NCBI GenBank assembly: GCA_905215115.1
Contig: CAJMOP010000111.1
Location: forward strand, 1-6,699
DNA: 6,699 bases
Origin: an uncultured bacterium
GTDB taxonomy: Bacteria > Actinomycetota > Coriobacteriia > Coriobacteriales > Coriobacteriaceae
Reading direction: 5' to 3'
Shown: positions 1-6,350 of the stretch, piece after piece
How positions within the stretch are numbered: position 1 is the stretch's first letter
How the letters are laid out: each line of letters starts with the position of its first letter
Made by a program: the position numbers and the translations under genes
Notes under the pieces: model-generated
What the model saw: only the letters and a program-made list of their open reading frames with translations
Database searches by the model: none
What the model was told of the DNA's origin: nothing

Positions 1-1089
1 GGGGCCCAGCTCCACTTCGACACGACCGGCAAGGTCCGCCCCGGCAACCGCCTCACGGCAGCGCGCCACAACGTCGGCCACGCTCGTGCCCTCGAGCATG
101 CGGAAGTTAATGTTGGCCCACATATCCTGCGGCATCACGTTGGCGCCGGCGCTGCCTCCCTCGATCTGCGTGGGCGCGCAGGTGGTCGTCACCAGCGGAT
201 AGAGCTTCTTGCTGGCGAGGCAATCGCGGACAATGGCGCCCCCGTTGGCGGCAATCTCATCCGCCGTGTAGAGCCCCAGCTCGACAAGCTGCGCGGCAAG
301 CAGATCGGTCACGCGCGTCGGCCACTCGATATCGCAGATTGCGGCGATGGCACGGCTGAGCACCTCGAGCGACGTGCCGCCGTAGGGGTTAGACGAATGC
401 CCGCCCGCGCTCTTCGTCTTGAGCACGATATCGGCATAGCCCTTTTCGGCCAGGTCGGCATGCATAAGCCAGCCCTCGCCCGCGCCGTACTCGGCAGCCG
501 AAACAATACGGTAGTCGCCCTCGTCGATCAGGAACTCGAGCTCAACACCGCGCTCCTCGAGCACGCGGCCGATAGCTCCAGCGCCGTACTGCGTGGTTTC
601 CTCGTCCTGGCCAAAGGCGAGCAACAGCGAACGCTTGTGCTCCCAACCGTGCGCCAATGCATACTCAACCGCCTCGAGAATGCCTGCGACCTGATCCTTC
701 ATGTCGATAGCGCCGCGGCCCCAAATGTAGGTGTCGTCCACGTGCCCGCTAAAGGGGGCGTGCGTCCAGTCGGCCTCGGTACCCGGCACCACGGGGACCA
801 CGTCCATGTGGCCCATGAGCATAACAGGATTGAGAGCAGGGTCGGAGCCGACAAGCGTCACCAACAGCGAGTGGTCGATAAGCTCGACCTCGCCCGCCGC
901 AAACACGCGCGGCCAGGCCTGCTGCATATAGGCGCGCAGGTCGTCGAAGGGCTGCCAGTCCACCGCCTCGGCATCCATGCTCGAAATGGTCGGAAACGAC
1001 AGCACGCGGCCCAAGCGCTCGCACGCGCTGACCTCGTCTATATCGGCAAAATCGTCCTCATGCGCAAAGAAGCGCCAAACCTCGGCCAT
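1..1089 (-). CDS. M20-family metallopeptidase (carboxypeptidase S / PM20D1-like), 3' end outside window
   Basis: The frame is open from an ATG at 1089 to the window edge, giving 363 residues without a stop. AAAGGA at 1094-1099 is the ribosome binding site. The M20 two-metal site is visible in order: GHMDVVP with H94 and D96, WGRGAIDMKD with bridging D129, GQDEE with E163 as likely general base and E164 as ligand, and IDEG with D189 as a further ligand. GGHSSNPYGG around H231 lies at the lid/dimerisation domain. GGSAGANVMPQ and WANINFRMLEG further on are typical of the carboxypeptidase S/PM20D1 branch. The last metal-binding histidine lies beyond the window. Members of this branch are usually about 450-500 residues, so roughly 100 are missing. 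They hydrolyse peptide or N-acyl amino acid bonds; the substrate cannot be read from sequence. No signal peptide is visible, so it is probably cytoplasmic. It follows the amino acid importer operon, suggesting a link to amino acid salvage (inference). Confidence 0.9.
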   Translation of the reverse strand, partial: MAEVWRFFAHEDDFADIDEVSACERLGRVLSFPTISSMDAEAVDWQPFDDLRAYMQQAWPRVFAAGEVELIDHSLLVTLVGSDPALNPVMLMGHMDVVPVVPGTEADWTHAPFSGHVDDTYIWGRGAIDMKDQVAGILEAVEYALAHGWEHKRSLLLAFGQDEETTQYGAGAIGRVLEERGVELEFLIDEGDYRIVSAAEYGAGEGWLMHADLAEKGYADIVLKTKSAGGHSSNPYGGTSLEVLSRAIAAICDIEWPTRVTDLLAAQLVELGLYTADEIAANGGAIVRDCLASKKLYPLVTTTCAPTQIEGGSAGANVMPQDMWANINFRMLEGTSVADVVARCREAVAGADLAGRVEVELGP

Positions 1090-1110
1090 GACATCCTTTC
1101 GATTGTGACG

Positions 1111-1136
1111 ACAAAGGCCGCCCCACGGGAGCGGCC
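1111..1136 (-). terminator. Possible weak rho-independent terminator after the importer ATPase gene
   Basis: GGCCGC (1116-1121 on the plus strand) pairs with GCGGCC (1131-1136) around a 9-base loop. In the minus-strand transcript the stem is followed by TTTGT. It lies 25 bases past the ATPase stop codon and only 12 bases before the ribosome binding site of the M20 gene. The U-run is short, so termination may be partial. The M20 gene is then expressed either by read-through or from a promoter inside the end of the ATPase gene. Confidence 0.45.
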
Positions 1137-1161
1137 CTGCAACGTAAGCGTTTGCGGTCGG

Positions 1162-1947
1162 TTATTTGTCCTCGAGATAGCGAGAGAGGAACTCACGAGT
1201 GCGCTGGTGTTTGGGGTTGCCGAAGAGCTCGGCCGGCGCGGCATCCTCGAGCACCACGCCCTTGTCCATAAAGACCACGCGGTCGGACACCGTGCGGGCA
1301 AAGGCCATCTCGTGCGTGACGACGACCATGGTCATGCCGTCGGCGGCGAGCTTGCGCATGACCTCGAGCACCTCGCCCACGATCTCGGGGTCGAGCGCGG
1401 AGGTCGGCTCGTCGAACAGCATGATCTGCGGATTCATACATAGGGCACGAGCGATGGCCACGCGCTGTTTTTGACCACCGGACAGGCGGCCAACGGCGGC
1501 GTGCGCGAACTTTTCGAGTCCCACGCTCGTCAGATGCTCCATCGCGACCTTCTCGGCCTCGGCCTTGCTCATCTTTTTGAGCGTGACGGGCGCGAGCGTG
1601 CAGTTGTCGAGCACATCCATGTTGTTGAACAGGTTAAAGCCCTGGAACACCATGCCGATGTCCTCGCGCAATTTGTTGATGTTGCAGCGCTCGGCCGTGA
1701 GGTCCTGGCCGTGGAACCAGATGTGGCCCGCGTCCGGGGTCTCGAGCAGGTTGAGGCAGCGCAGGAAGGTCGATTTGCCCGAGCCCGAGGCGCCGATGAT
1801 GGTGACAACCTCACCGGAATTGACGGACAGGTCGATGCCCTTGAGCACCTCGAGTGAGCCAAAGCTCTTGCGCAGGCCCTCGACGCGGATAAGCGGCTCT
1901 TGGTTTTGCACGGCTGCCGCAGTGCCGGTAGTGGCGGTATCTGCCAT
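1162..1947 (-). CDS. Polar amino acid ABC transporter ATP-binding protein (GlnQ/HisP type)
   Basis: This 261-residue protein is the cytoplasmic ATPase of the amino acid importer encoded just upstream. All nucleotide-binding motifs are intact: Walker A GASGSGKST (52-60), Q-loop glutamine at 102 in VFQGFNLF, signature LSGGQ (155-159), Walker B IMLFDE (175-180), D-loop SALD (183-186) and the switch histidine at 212 in VVTHEM. Length and spacing fit GlnQ, HisP and ArtP, which couple ATP hydrolysis to uptake of glutamine, histidine, arginine and similar substrates. I chose the ATG at 1947 because GAGGAG (1955-1960) stands 7 bases before it. An in-frame ATG at 2022 would add 25 atypical residues and overlap the permease end. 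The gap to the permease stop is 22 bases, so the two are surely co-transcribed. The substrate cannot be assigned from the ATPase. Confidence 0.96.
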   Translation of the reverse strand: MADTATTGTAAAVQNQEPLIRVEGLRKSFGSLEVLKGIDLSVNSGEVVTIIGASGSGKSTFLRCLNLLETPDAGHIWFHGQDLTAERCNINKLREDIGMVFQGFNLFNNMDVLDNCTLAPVTLKKMSKAEAEKVAMEHLTSVGLEKFAHAAVGRLSGGQKQRVAIARALCMNPQIMLFDEPTSALDPEIVGEVLEVMRKLAADGMTMVVVTHEMAFARTVSDRVVFMDKGVVLEDAAPAELFGNPKHQRTREFLSRYLEDK

Positions 1948-1954
1948 GATGATT

Positions 1955-1960
1955 CTCCTC
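1955..1960 (-). promoter_or_regulatory. Ribosome binding site that fixes the ATPase start
   Basis: GAGGAG on the minus strand sits 7 bases before the ATG at 1947. The alternative in-frame ATG at 2022 lies inside the permease gene. The site therefore supports the shorter 261-residue protein. Confidence 0.8.
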
Positions 1961-1969
1961 GTCTTGCGC

Positions 1970-3118
1970 CTAGTTGGAGCTGGGCAGCGTGGCAGGGGCC
2001 TCGGCGCCCAGCTTTTTGCCAAAGGCTTCGAGCAGGCGGCTCGCCACGAGTGTCAGGATCAGGTAGACCACGAGCGCCACGCAGTAGACCTCCATCTGGC
2101 GGTAGTACACGCCGGCGACCGTGGTAGTAGCGTACATAAGGTCGAACACGCCGATGACCGAGAGCACCGACGAGTCCTTAATGTTGATGATGAGCTCGTT
2201 GGTGAGCGCCGGAATCGCGTTTTTAATGCCTTGGGGGAACACGACTTTGCGCATGGCCTGCCACTGCGACAGGCCCAGCGAGCGCGCTGCCTCGGCCTGG
2301 CCGGGATCGATGGACTCGATGCCGCCGCGCAGGACCTCCATCATGTAGGCGGTGGAGTTGAGCGAGATGGTGACGAGGCCGGCGGTGAAGGTACTCCAGA
2401 TCTGGTTGGCCTGAGCGGTCTCGAAGCCCATGCCGCGCAAAACGGTAAAGCCCGCGTAATAGATGAGCAGGCCCTGGACCATCATGGGCGTGCCGCGCAC
2501 GATGGTGGAGTAGATGGTCGCAAAGCCGCGGCCGATACTCTTAAAGAAGCGCACCAGGTCGTTGTCCACGCGGTCAAAGGTCTGAATACGCAGGAACACA
2601 AAGAGCAGCGCCAGGAAGAATGCGATGACGGTACCGAAGGTCGCAAGCGCGATGGTGATCTCGATACCGCGGATAAAGAAGTCGCCACTCTTGTAGGTCA
2701 TGTAGACCAGGCTCGACAAAAAGTCGCTGGGGTTGGAATCCGAGACAATGCTCACCTGCACCAGGTCGATAAACGACATGACGCAGCGGTCGATAAAGAA
2801 GATCGCCGCGATAGCGACCACAACATAGCTACCCAGGCGCGCGCCGCGGCGGAAACGCTCGGATGCGAACGGCGACTTTTCGCGATAGTCACTCCAGTGC
2901 ATAAGCTTGGTGACAAGCGCCGCTGCCGACACGACAATCCAGGCCCAAAGAATCGCCCAAAGGCAATCCTGGAAGATACCGGTGGGGGCTAAGAAGCTCA
3001 GCGGTGTGGGGTTGCGCTGGCTAAACGCCAGGCCGAGCGCCGCGATGACGCTCGTGCCCAGGTATACATAACGGTGGTCGGCCTTGATAAAGGAGGCCAG
3101 ACGGTTGATGGCTTTCAT
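1970..3118 (-). CDS. Amino acid ABC transporter permease (HisM/GlnP family) with extended N-terminus
   Basis: This 382-residue protein is the membrane channel subunit. The C-terminal half, from about residue 148, is the usual family domain: FFIRGIEITIALATFGTVIA, then VRGTPMMVQ (208-215). The EAA loop that docks on the ATPase begins at residue 276 (EAARSLGLSQW) and ends in KVVFPQ near 296. TM segments lie near 150-177, 205-230, 243-265, 316-335 and 343-365. Ordinary HisM/GlnP proteins are about 215-240 residues; here roughly 145 precede the domain and hold about three more hydrophobic segments (18-34, 51-72, 97-118). The start has GGGAGG (3123-3128) 4 bases before the ATG, and the gap to the binding-protein stop is 9 bases. 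No second permease gene is present, so a homodimer is likely (inference). The family call is secure; the substrate is not. Confidence 0.95.
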   Translation of the reverse strand: MKAINRLASFIKADHRYVYLGTSVIAALGLAFSQRNPTPLSFLAPTGIFQDCLWAILWAWIVVSAAALVTKLMHWSDYREKSPFASERFRRGARLGSYVVVAIAAIFFIDRCVMSFIDLVQVSIVSDSNPSDFLSSLVYMTYKSGDFFIRGIEITIALATFGTVIAFFLALLFVFLRIQTFDRVDNDLVRFFKSIGRGFATIYSTIVRGTPMMVQGLLIYYAGFTVLRGMGFETAQANQIWSTFTAGLVTISLNSTAYMMEVLRGGIESIDPGQAEAARSLGLSQWQAMRKVVFPQGIKNAIPALTNELIINIKDSSVLSVIGVFDLMYATTTVAGVYYRQMEVYCVALVVYLILTLVASRLLEAFGKKLGAEAPATLPSSN

Positions 3119-3127
3119 GCTGCCTCC

Positions 3128-4054
3128 CTATGCCGGCTGACGGTCGAGGCACGCGTCCCACATTTGGTCGCGCTCCTCTTGGCTAATGCCCTTGAGTGTC
3201 TTGTCGATGAGCTTAAGCAGTTTGTCCGAGCCCTTGCGGCAACCGACGTTTGTCGTAACCTCCTGCTTAAAGCCCTCGCCCTCCGCAAAGCGAATGGGCA
3301 CGATGCCCGGGTTTTGGGCCATATAGCCCTTCTCGTTTTCGGTGTTGTAGGTCACGGCGTCACAAGTGCCCTGCAGCAGGTTCGAGAACACCGTGGGTAC
3401 CGAATCGACCGGATTTTTGTGGACGACGCCCGGAATCTCGTCGATGACGGTGTCGAGCATCGTGTCCTTTTGGCCGAGCACCGTGGCGCCGCTAAAGTCG
3501 CTGAGCTTGGTCGCGTTTTGGTAGGGCGAGCCCTCTTTTACGAACAGGCCAAAATAGCCGATAAAATACGGCTTGGAAAAGCCGACGGACTCCTCGCGCT
3601 CGGGCGTGGCGCTCATGCCGGCGATGATGAGGTCGATCTGGCCGTTGTTAAGCGAATCGATAAGGCCCGAGAAGCTCTGCTTGACGGCAACAGGCTCGCC
3701 GCCGAGGGCTTTGCAGACGATCTTGGCGATCTGCACGTCGTAGCCGTCGGCATAGGCGCCCTGCACGTTGTCGATGGGAATGGTGAACTCGCTGGCCTCG
3801 GAAACCTGCCAGTTGTACGGGGCGTAGGCCGCCTCCATGCCAATGCGGATCTTATCCTTGCCGATAACGGAATCGGACAGGTCATCGCGACCGCCGCCCG
3901 TCGTGGGCTGGACCACCTTGAGTGTGGACGGACGCTGGCAGCCGGCAAGCGCGCCGGCGACAACGGTTGCGCTCGCAGCGAGGGCGCTACCCAAGAAGAT
4001 GCGACGACTGCACACCGGCTGGGTCTGCGCGTCGCGCTGTAGTCGAGGTTGCAT
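3128..4054 (-). CDS. Amino acid ABC transporter substrate-binding lipoprotein (SBP family 3) with Tat-like signal
   Basis: This 308-residue protein captures the ligand for the importer and is the first gene of the operon. The N-terminus has SRRIFL (16-21), a close match to the twin-arginine consensus, then a hydrophobic stretch and the lipobox LAGC with lipidated Cys39. It is probably exported folded and anchored outside the membrane. Family-3 hallmarks follow: GMEAAYAPYNW (72-82), GYDVQIAKIV (104-113), SGLIDSLNNGQIDLIIAGM (129-147), SATPER with ligand-carboxylate-binding Arg153, and FSKPY (159-163). About 20 residues between the last two beta-strand motifs of lobe 1 (83-103) form an insertion that I recall from a Firmicutes/Actinobacteria subgroup. 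Where relatives have Asp or Glu to hold the ligand amino group, this protein appears to have Asn237. The ATG at 4054 has GGGAAGG upstream (4061-4067) at 6 bases. The ligand is a polar amino acid or close analogue, not further resolved. Confidence 0.94.
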   Translation of the reverse strand: MQPRLQRDAQTQPVCSRRIFLGSALAASATVVAGALAGCQRPSTLKVVQPTTGGGRDDLSDSVIGKDKIRIGMEAAYAPYNWQVSEASEFTIPIDNVQGAYADGYDVQIAKIVCKALGGEPVAVKQSFSGLIDSLNNGQIDLIIAGMSATPEREESVGFSKPYFIGYFGLFVKEGSPYQNATKLSDFSGATVLGQKDTMLDTVIDEIPGVVHKNPVDSVPTVFSNLLQGTCDAVTYNTENEKGYMAQNPGIVPIRFAEGEGFKQEVTTNVGCRKGSDKLLKLIDKTLKGISQEERDQMWDACLDRQPA

Positions 4055-4136
4055 CTGATGCCTTCCCTATGTCGTTTTGCTGACAATAAGACAGGATATA
4101 CGTCAACAACCAGCAGCGCGGCATGTGCGCGAAAAA

Positions 4137-4166
4137 ATAATAGACACACGAAGACGATTGGCGCAA
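4137..4166 (-). promoter_or_regulatory. Possible sigma70-type promoter of the importer operon
   Basis: On the minus strand TTGCGC (4161-4166) and TATTAT (4137-4142) are separated by 18 bases, about 80 bases before the substrate-binding protein start. The -10 matches five of six consensus bases and the -35 only three. This AT-rich patch lies in the gap between the epimerase terminator and the operon. A TTGACG a little closer to the gene has no good -10 partner. No clear operator is visible. Confidence 0.35.
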
Positions 4167-4197
4167 AGCAGCCTGCCCCCATGTACCACTTGGCATG

Positions 4198-4239
4198 AAA
4201 AAGGCAAGGCATAGACCTTCTGGTCATGCCGTGCCTTTT
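4198..4239 (-). terminator. Rho-independent terminator after the aldose epimerase gene
   Basis: The arms AAAAGGCA (4199-4206) and TGCCTTTT (4232-4239), GGCAT/ATGCC and GACC/GGTC form an interrupted stem of 17 pairs with one mismatch and one bulged base around a 4-base loop (4218-4221). Read on the minus strand it ends in TTTTT (4202-4198), as expected after the epimerase. The plus-strand reading also ends in TTTT, but no plus-strand gene approaches it. Confidence 0.75.
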
Positions 4240-4282
4240 GAATGGCAAATTGTCGCTCTGGGTGGCGCGCAGCGTCGACCGG

Positions 4283-4306
4283 TCCGCCGTTCGTCAGAAC
4301 GGCGGA
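4283..4306 (-). repeat. Perfect 10-bp-stem hairpin directly after the epimerase stop codon
   Basis: TCCGCCGTTC (4283-4292) and GAACGGCGGA (4297-4306) form a perfect inverted repeat with a 4-base loop. It begins 4 bases past the epimerase stop codon. There is no U-run on either strand, so it is not a standard terminator. It could protect the 3' end of the message or pause polymerase before the true terminator about 45 bases further on. Confidence 0.6.
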
Positions 4307-4310
4307 ACCT

Positions 4311-5204
4311 CTAGAGCAGGGTGACGCTAAAGCTGCGGACGTCCGTCTCGCCCGGCGCCAGCGTAATGGTATTGACCTTGTGCTCAAAGACATCGTCCTC
4401 GGTGTCCATGGTGGTGTGGCCGGTCCAGGGCTCGAGCGCCACAAACGGAGCGTCGTTGGCGGCAGACCACACGCCGATGTACTTAAAGCCCTCAAAGTCG
4501 ATCTTGACGCCGTGGCCCGACTTGCGACCGCGCAGCGTGAGCGTAGAGCCCGGAGTATCGGTGAACATGATGGCATCGTTATCGAAACTGCGGTGCGCGA
4601 TGGGCAGCACGTCCGAGTTATCGGGAGCCTTGTAACTACCCTCGAACGTCATAAGACCGTCGGGCGTGATGACGGGGGCCTCGTTAGTCCAAGCCTCGGT
4701 AAACGCCAGCTCGTAATCCTCGAACGCCTCGTCCTCGGCACCGGGAGCCGGTACGTTAAACGCGGGGTGGCCGCCCACCGAGAACGGCAGGTCCACGTCG
4801 CCGGTGTTGGTGACGGCAAAGGTCTGCGTGAGGGTGGCGTCGCCGGTCAAGGCATAGGTCATGCTGAGCTTAAAGTGGAACGGGAACGCCTTGAGCGACT
4901 CGGGCGTGTCGGTGATCTCGTACGTTACCGAGGAGCCGTCCTCCGAAACCTCGACCAGCTTGTGTTCGACGATGCGCGCGAGTCCGTGGCGCGGCATCTC
5001 GCAGGTGCCGGCCGCAGACGTCGCCGTGTTGTTGCGCAGCGAGCCCACAATGGGGAACAGGATGGGCGCATGCTTGCCCCAAAAGGCGGGGTCGCCCTGC
5101 CACAGATACTCGTTGCCGTTGAGGGCAAGGCTCGTGAGCTGGGCACCCATGGAATCGATGGCCGCGGTGAGGCCGCCGCGCTTGATGGTAGTGACGGTGG
5201 ACAT
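4311..5204 (-). CDS. Aldose 1-epimerase family protein (LacX-like)
   Basis: This 297-residue protein belongs to the galactose mutarotase-like beta-sandwich family, which interconverts alpha and beta anomers of aldoses in the cytoplasm. Recognisable stretches in order are LWQGDPAFWGKHAPILFPIV (34-53), the active-site histidine in MPRHG (H73), the catalytic histidine in GGHPAFNVP (H146) and the catalytic glutamate in ALEPWTG (E258). This pattern and the length fit the LacX-like branch better than GalM, which is usually nearer 340 residues. No signal peptide is visible. I chose the ATG at 5204 because GGAGGA (5211-5216) lies just upstream. An in-frame start at 5228 would place that site inside the coding sequence. 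It stands between an uncharacterised membrane protein and the importer operon, with a terminator after it, so it seems to be its own unit. No sugar pathway genes are nearby and the natural sugar is unknown. Confidence 0.92.
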   Translation of the reverse strand: MSTVTTIKRGGLTAAIDSMGAQLTSLALNGNEYLWQGDPAFWGKHAPILFPIVGSLRNNTATSAAGTCEMPRHGLARIVEHKLVEVSEDGSSVTYEITDTPESLKAFPFHFKLSMTYALTGDATLTQTFAVTNTGDVDLPFSVGGHPAFNVPAPGAEDEAFEDYELAFTEAWTNEAPVITPDGLMTFEGSYKAPDNSDVLPIAHRSFDNDAIMFTDTPGSTLTLRGRKSGHGVKIDFEGFKYIGVWSAANDAPFVALEPWTGHTTMDTEDDVFEHKVNTITLAPGETDVRSFSVTLL

Positions 5205-5210
5205 GCTACT

Positions 5211-5216
5211 TCCTCC
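5211..5216 (-). promoter_or_regulatory. Ribosome binding site that fixes the epimerase start
   Basis: GGAGGA on the minus strand lies 6 bases before the ATG at 5204. It favours that start over the in-frame start at 5228, which has no comparable site. Confidence 0.8.
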
Positions 5217-5283
5217 AAAAGTAAACAACAGTGTCGAGGGCTATTGTCCCACTCTTGGCGGCGGGGTTGAGCGACAGGTGCAG

Positions 5284-6150
5284 TTATTGAGCAATAGCGT
5301 AAAGGTCAAACCCGCCCTGCGGCGTGCTATCGACCGTATCGGGCGCCTGTGAATTAAAACTCACCGGAACCATGCGCTTTGAGGCACGGTAACGCGTGCC
5401 GTCGGTGGCGACGGGCGGCTCATCGACCGTGAGCTCGTAGTCGCCGGGCTTGAGCTCGATGCCGTCACCTTCGGAATTGACGTATTGATACTCGTCGATT
5501 GCTTGTCCCTTGAGTGTGCGGCCCACGATATGGACGAGCATTTGGCTATCGCCGCGCGCGGTATCCCACGTCGCGCCGTCCTTAACCTCGACCGACACAT
5601 GCACCGAGCGCGTGCGGCTGAGCGATTGTTCGACGGACATCTCGACCTTGGCGGCGTCTTTGCGCTGTTGCTCCACGTGACTCCAGACATTTCCGATCGC
5701 CGAGCAAGCGATGACGCCGGCCATAAAGGCGATGAGAATGGGGCCGAGCGGCGAGCGACGTCCCGCATCTTCCTCGCGAGACAGATTGGGGCGACGCGTG
5801 GGCGCGGGCGCCTGAGCACCCTGCGAGGGCACGTCGAGAATGCTGAAGGATGCCGTGCTGTCGGGGTCGATGTTATGGCGAGGTTGCGGGGTCTTTGCCG
5901 GCGAGATGGACATATCGGCCGGCTCACCGAGCGTGGCCGTGGCATCGGCCTTTGCCTCGTCGGCCTCGGCCTGGGCCCAAGCCTGTTCAAAGGTCAGGGG
6001 CTCGGCGGAGTCGGAAGCGGCGTCCGTCTCGACGACATCGTTGCCGCTCTCGTCCTCGTCGCTCGACACGCCACGCGGCGCGGGCTCGTCCCACTCCTCG
6101 TCCGGAGCCTCGCCCTCGCTATACCACCATTCAAAGTTATCGATATCCAT
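5284..6150 (-). CDS. Uncharacterised single-pass membrane protein with acidic N-terminal region
   Basis: I do not recognise this 288-residue protein. Residues 1-75 are strongly acidic and contain a striking aromatic start, FEWWYSEGE (7-14). Residues 76-133 look disordered, rich in Pro, Ala and Arg. One hydrophobic segment (about 134-155, GPILIAFMAGVIACSAIG) follows basic residues RR, so the N-terminus should be cytoplasmic and residues 158-288 outside. The outer part reads as beta-strands, with LVHIVGRTLKGQ and IELKPGDYELTV followed by PPVATDGTRYR. This resembles an Ig-like or PEGA/Cna-B-type domain and domains I recall from other Coriobacteriia surface proteins. There are no catalytic motifs. 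I chose the ATG at 6150, preceded by AAGGGGG (6159-6165). A GTG at 6183 would add 11 residues but has a poorer site. It may sense or bind something at the cell surface, but no function can be assigned. Confidence 0.85.
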   Translation of the reverse strand: MDIDNFEWWYSEGEAPDEEWDEPAPRGVSSDEDESGNDVVETDAASDSAEPLTFEQAWAQAEADEAKADATATLGEPADMSISPAKTPQPRHNIDPDSTASFSILDVPSQGAQAPAPTRRPNLSREEDAGRRSPLGPILIAFMAGVIACSAIGNVWSHVEQQRKDAAKVEMSVEQSLSRTRSVHVSVEVKDGATWDTARGDSQMLVHIVGRTLKGQAIDEYQYVNSEGDGIELKPGDYELTVDEPPVATDGTRYRASKRMVPVSFNSQAPDTVDSTPQGGFDLYAIAQ

Positions 6151-6191
6151 ACGGGGCGCCCCCTTGGCCTCGCAAATAAACACTTGCTAGC

Positions 6192-6197
6192 CTTATA
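6192..6197 (-). promoter_or_regulatory. Possible -10 element for the membrane protein gene
   Basis: TATAAG on the minus strand lies 42 bases before the ATG at 6150, which would leave a leader of about 33 bases. No convincing -35 element is found 16-18 bases upstream. Transcription starting here would begin at or near the alternative GTG at 6183, which supports the ATG start. Confidence 0.3.
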
Positions 6198-6227
6198 CCC
6201 CCAGATGGCACAGGAGCTCGCACGGAA

Positions 6228-6256
6228 TGTGACAAAGGGACTGTCCCTTTGTCACA
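6228..6256. repeat. Palindrome A (13-bp perfect arms)
   Basis: TGTGACAAAGGGA (6228-6240) and its reverse complement (6244-6256) flank a 3-base centre. There is no U-run on either side, so it is not a standard terminator. I recall near-identical palindromes dispersed in Coriobacteriia and some Firmicutes genomes, like REP elements. That recollection is not proven by this window, but a diverged second copy lies at 6351-6383. Confidence 0.85.
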
Positions 6257-6274
6257 CGACCAGACGTGAAAACA

Positions 6275-6306
6275 TAGAAACTTGCAAATTTTGCAAGTTT
6301 ATAAGA
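6275..6306. repeat. Repeat B, copy 1, with internal palindrome
   Basis: This 32-base unit is a direct repeat of 6315-6346, with 30 of 32 bases identical and a 40-base period. Inside it AAACTTGCAA (6278-6287) pairs with TTGCAAGTTT (6291-6300) around a 3-base centre. It is much richer in AT than the flanking genes. Confidence 0.8.
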
Positions 6307-6312
6307 TGACGC

Positions 6313-6346
6313 CTTAGAAACTTGCAGATTTTGCAAGTTTCTAAGA
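6313..6346. repeat. Repeat B, copy 2, with 14-bp palindrome
   Basis: CTTAGAAACTTGCA (6313-6326) and TGCAAGTTTCTAAG (6332-6345) are perfect arms around a 5-base loop. The copy differs from copy 1 at two positions (6327 and 6341). The change at 6341 restores a pair that is broken in copy 1, so this copy has the longer perfect stem. Confidence 0.8.
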
Positions 6347-6350
6347 AATG

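Noticed and set aside
1948..2022. ATG at 2022 as the ATPase start
   Set aside because: The extra 25 residues are unlike the family and overlap the permease end. GAGGAG points to the ATG at 1947.
1565..2992. A 475-codon open frame on the plus strand (and others at 397-1443, 3074-4042, 4242-5270 and 5485-6309)
   Set aside because: Each lies antisense to a well-supported minus-strand gene. Their translations are low-complexity, rich in His, Arg, Asp, Val and Leu, without recognisable domains. Long antisense frames are expected in GC-rich coding DNA.
4110..4150. A TGTG...CACA dyad before the importer operon as an ArgR or CRP-type operator
   Set aside because: The half-sites are only four bases and their spacing fits neither consensus.
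6153..6162. GGGGCGCCCC palindrome beside the membrane protein start as an operator or RNA switch
   Set aside because: It is only 10 bases with almost no loop and is easily explained by high GC content.
6151..6183. GTG at 6183 as the start of the membrane protein
   Set aside because: The ATG at 6150 has a stronger ribosome binding site, and a possible -10 element would start transcription near 6183. The GTG is not excluded.
6275..6346. The two B copies as a minimal CRISPR array
   Set aside because: There are only two repeats, the gap between them is 8 bases, and each unit is a full palindrome. No cas gene is present.
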